A stretch of 64,000 nucleotides of DNA from assembly GCF_032854445.1 (NCBI RefSeq), contig NW_027018051.1, forward strand, positions 1-64,000. The letters are read 5' to 3'. Origin of the DNA: Liolophura sinensis (taxonomy: Eukaryota > Mollusca > Polyplacophora > Chitonida > Chitonidae). Position numbers and translations under genes: made by a program. The notes beneath the pieces are model-generated. The model was given only the letters and a program-made list of their open reading frames with translations, did no database searches and had not been told where the DNA came from. Positions 63,101-64,000 of the stretch are shown piece after piece; position 1 is the first letter of the stretch, and every line of letters begins with the position of its first letter.

Positions 63101-64000
63101 ACAGCAGACTGTATCAAGTACCTTGTGTTTTTTATGTACAAATGGTGTGGTTTTTCTACACGTAGATAAAGACATTGAGATTGTCTTGGACTGAGAAGTA
63201 AGACAATTGCCGGGTGAGTTAAATTTGCTTAGCCCAAAGATTTCAGGTCTTCTGGGCTACCGAAGGGCACATAACTTATAGTCAAAAGTTGAATATAGTA
63301 ATGACCAGTCGCGATTGTACAGAGTACCGTGTAGCCGATTTCAATTAACAAAAAGATCAGGTAAAAGTGCAAAACTGGAAAAACTGCTCCAGTGCTGCTG
63401 GTAAGAGGCTAATCCGACGTATTTTGTGACGAGAAATCGAATGGTGCAAACCGCGTTGCTCTCCGACCAATACTTTTGGCTGTAGTGACAATTGAATGAT
63501 CATTTATGTCATAATCACGTGCACAGCAACGGCTCTTACTCCATGGAAACCAGGGAAATTGGCAATTTTTCAACAGCTGCCGATGCCTGGCCCAATTCCG
63601 CATCTTTTGGCACCTTATAAATGTGGGTCAGTGTTTAGTTGTACTTTTTACAGCAGACTGTATCAAGTACCTTGTGATTTTTATGTACAAATGGTGTGGT
63701 TTTTCTACACGTAGATAAAGACATTGAGATTGTCTTGGACTTAGAAGTAAGGCAATTGCTGGGTGAGTTAAATGGGCTTAGCCCAAAGATTTCAGATCTT
63801 CTGGGCTACCGAATGGCACATAACTTATAGGCAAAAGTTGAATATAGTAATGACCAGTCGCGATTGTACAGAGTACAGTGTAGCCGATTTCAATTAACAA
63901 AACGACCAGGCAAAAACGCAAAATTGGAAAAACTGTTCCAGTGCTGCTGGTAAGAGGGTAATCCGACGTATTTTGTGACGAGAAATCGAATGGTGCAAAC
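60103..64000. repeat. Pentameric higher-order repeat, 2844 bp, 1.4 copies
   Basis: Monomers 60103, 60654, 61203, 61749 and 62298 (doubled block) form a 2844-bp unit. A new copy starts at 62947 and 63496 and runs off the window at 64000, so the last monomer is truncated. Copies share private changes: AGTACCGTGTAGCC near 60483 and 63326, AAAAAGATCAGG near 60508 and 63351, CTTGTGATTTTTATG near 60830 and 63672. The first copy carries extra indels (GTACCCCTTG near 60275, CTGCTCCCAGTG near 60543) that the second lacks. 61203-62946 also matches 56064-57809. Confidence 0.88.
62298..62946 (+). repeat. 649-bp monomer with doubled 99-bp block
   Basis: Block B lies at 62541-62640 (one base long, GCTTAAGCCC) and 62648-62746 with the spacer at 62641-62647. 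It is the only doubled-block monomer followed by a TAA-type rather than a CTG-type monomer, because the 2844-bp pentamer restarts directly after it. Confidence 0.92.

Larger units (their letters stand above)
1..64000. repeat. Satellite DNA array, ~549-bp monomer, 115 phased copies
   Basis: The whole window is one tandem array, all copies in the same orientation, with no unique sequence between copies. Phase points (ATG of the start landmark) fall at 52, 601, 1151, 1700, 2248, 2797, 3340, 3889, 4438, 4987, 5536, 6184 and so on to 63496. Normal spacing is 539-559 bp. Nine monomers of 645-649 bp carry a doubled internal block, and two of 542-543 bp carry a 7-bp loss. Monomers differ at short clustered sites and are otherwise nearly identical by eye. 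No monomer contains an ORF with coding character. Tandem amplification at several scales is typical of eukaryotic centromeric or heterochromatic satellites; the chromosomal location is inferred, not seen. I cannot name the satellite family. Confidence 0.97.

Noticed and set aside
1-64000. CRISPR array or bacterial repeat locus
   Set aside because: The units are ~549 bp and directly adjacent, with no short repeats alternating with unique spacers and no cas-like genes.
1-64000. Tandem rRNA, 5S, snRNA, tRNA or histone gene cluster
   Set aside because: I looked for 5S, U1-U6, tRNA A/B-box and histone-like sequence within the unit and saw none. The T-runs are too frequent to act as Pol III terminators of a gene.
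1-64000. CENP-B box (NTTCGNNNNANNCGGGN pattern)
   Set aside because: No stretch on either strand of the consensus monomer fits the required core bases; the CGGG part is absent.
1-64000. Transposon or LTR origin
   Set aside because: No terminal inverted or long terminal repeats, target-site duplications, poly-A tails or transposase/reverse-transcriptase motifs could be found at any monomer or block boundary.

Overview
This window is a single, uninterrupted head-to-tail satellite DNA array. It has no convincing gene, RNA gene, transposon or CRISPR locus on either strand. The monomer is about 549 bp (about 43% G+C by hand count of 6184-6732). Phasing on one landmark (the ATG just after GACAATTGA, or after GACAAATCA in one class) gives 115 phase points from 52 to 63496, all in the same orientation. 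Of the 114 intervals, 103 are 539-559 bp, two are 542-543 bp with a defined 7-bp loss, and nine are 645-649 bp with an internal 99-bp block present twice. Positions 1-51 are the tail of an earlier monomer and 63496-64000 is a monomer cut by the window edge, so the array runs past both ends.

The organism is a eukaryote; nothing more precise can be supported. Tens of kilobases of gene-free, multi-level tandem repeat fit centromeric, pericentromeric or other heterochromatic satellite. CpG is only mildly depleted (19 in one 549-bp monomer against about 25 expected), which argues against a long-standing, heavily CpG-methylated state. I do not recognise the satellite family.

Three monomer classes can be told apart about 122-128 bp after the phase ATG: TAA-type (ATAAATG), CTG-type (ACTGAAG) and TCA-type (TTCATG). 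Private variants allow finer labels: C (extra CA in CCCACAGC), D (GAAGTTGG, TTTAACACG), E (GAACTTTACAA), F and G (ATGAATATTAATG / ATGAATATTGATG starts) and H (TCA-type with GATATTTGC).

Layout: 1-14061 is a mosaic of short monomer blocks that recur at offsets of about 4.48, 5.03 and 9.07 kb and holds three of the 99-bp duplications. 14062-19008 is a trimeric higher-order repeat (HOR), 1649 bp x 3. 18458-23954 is a pentameric HOR, about 2749 bp x 2 (it shares its first monomer with the last trimer). 23955-26151 is a shortened variant of it. From 26152 the run that began at 11218 restarts, giving a macro-repeat of about 14.93 kb that continues to about 36657 in altered form. 36658-41594 is a mixed region. 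41595-53765 contains repeated 6-9-monomer blocks (4951-bp offset). 53766-64000 returns to the kinds of monomers seen near the left end, including a seven-monomer run matching 10021-14061 and a 2844-bp pentamer that starts to repeat at 62947.

Single-base indels are concentrated in patches (about 26.2-36.7, 41.1-46.5, 50.3-53.4, 55.4-55.6 and 58.3-62.6 kb), and most of each patch has a clean near-identical twin elsewhere in the window. This looks more like uneven consensus polishing of a long-read assembly than biology. The features most worth following up are the three-state 99-bp block, the chimeric monomers, and two dyad elements whose sequence varies while symmetry is largely kept.
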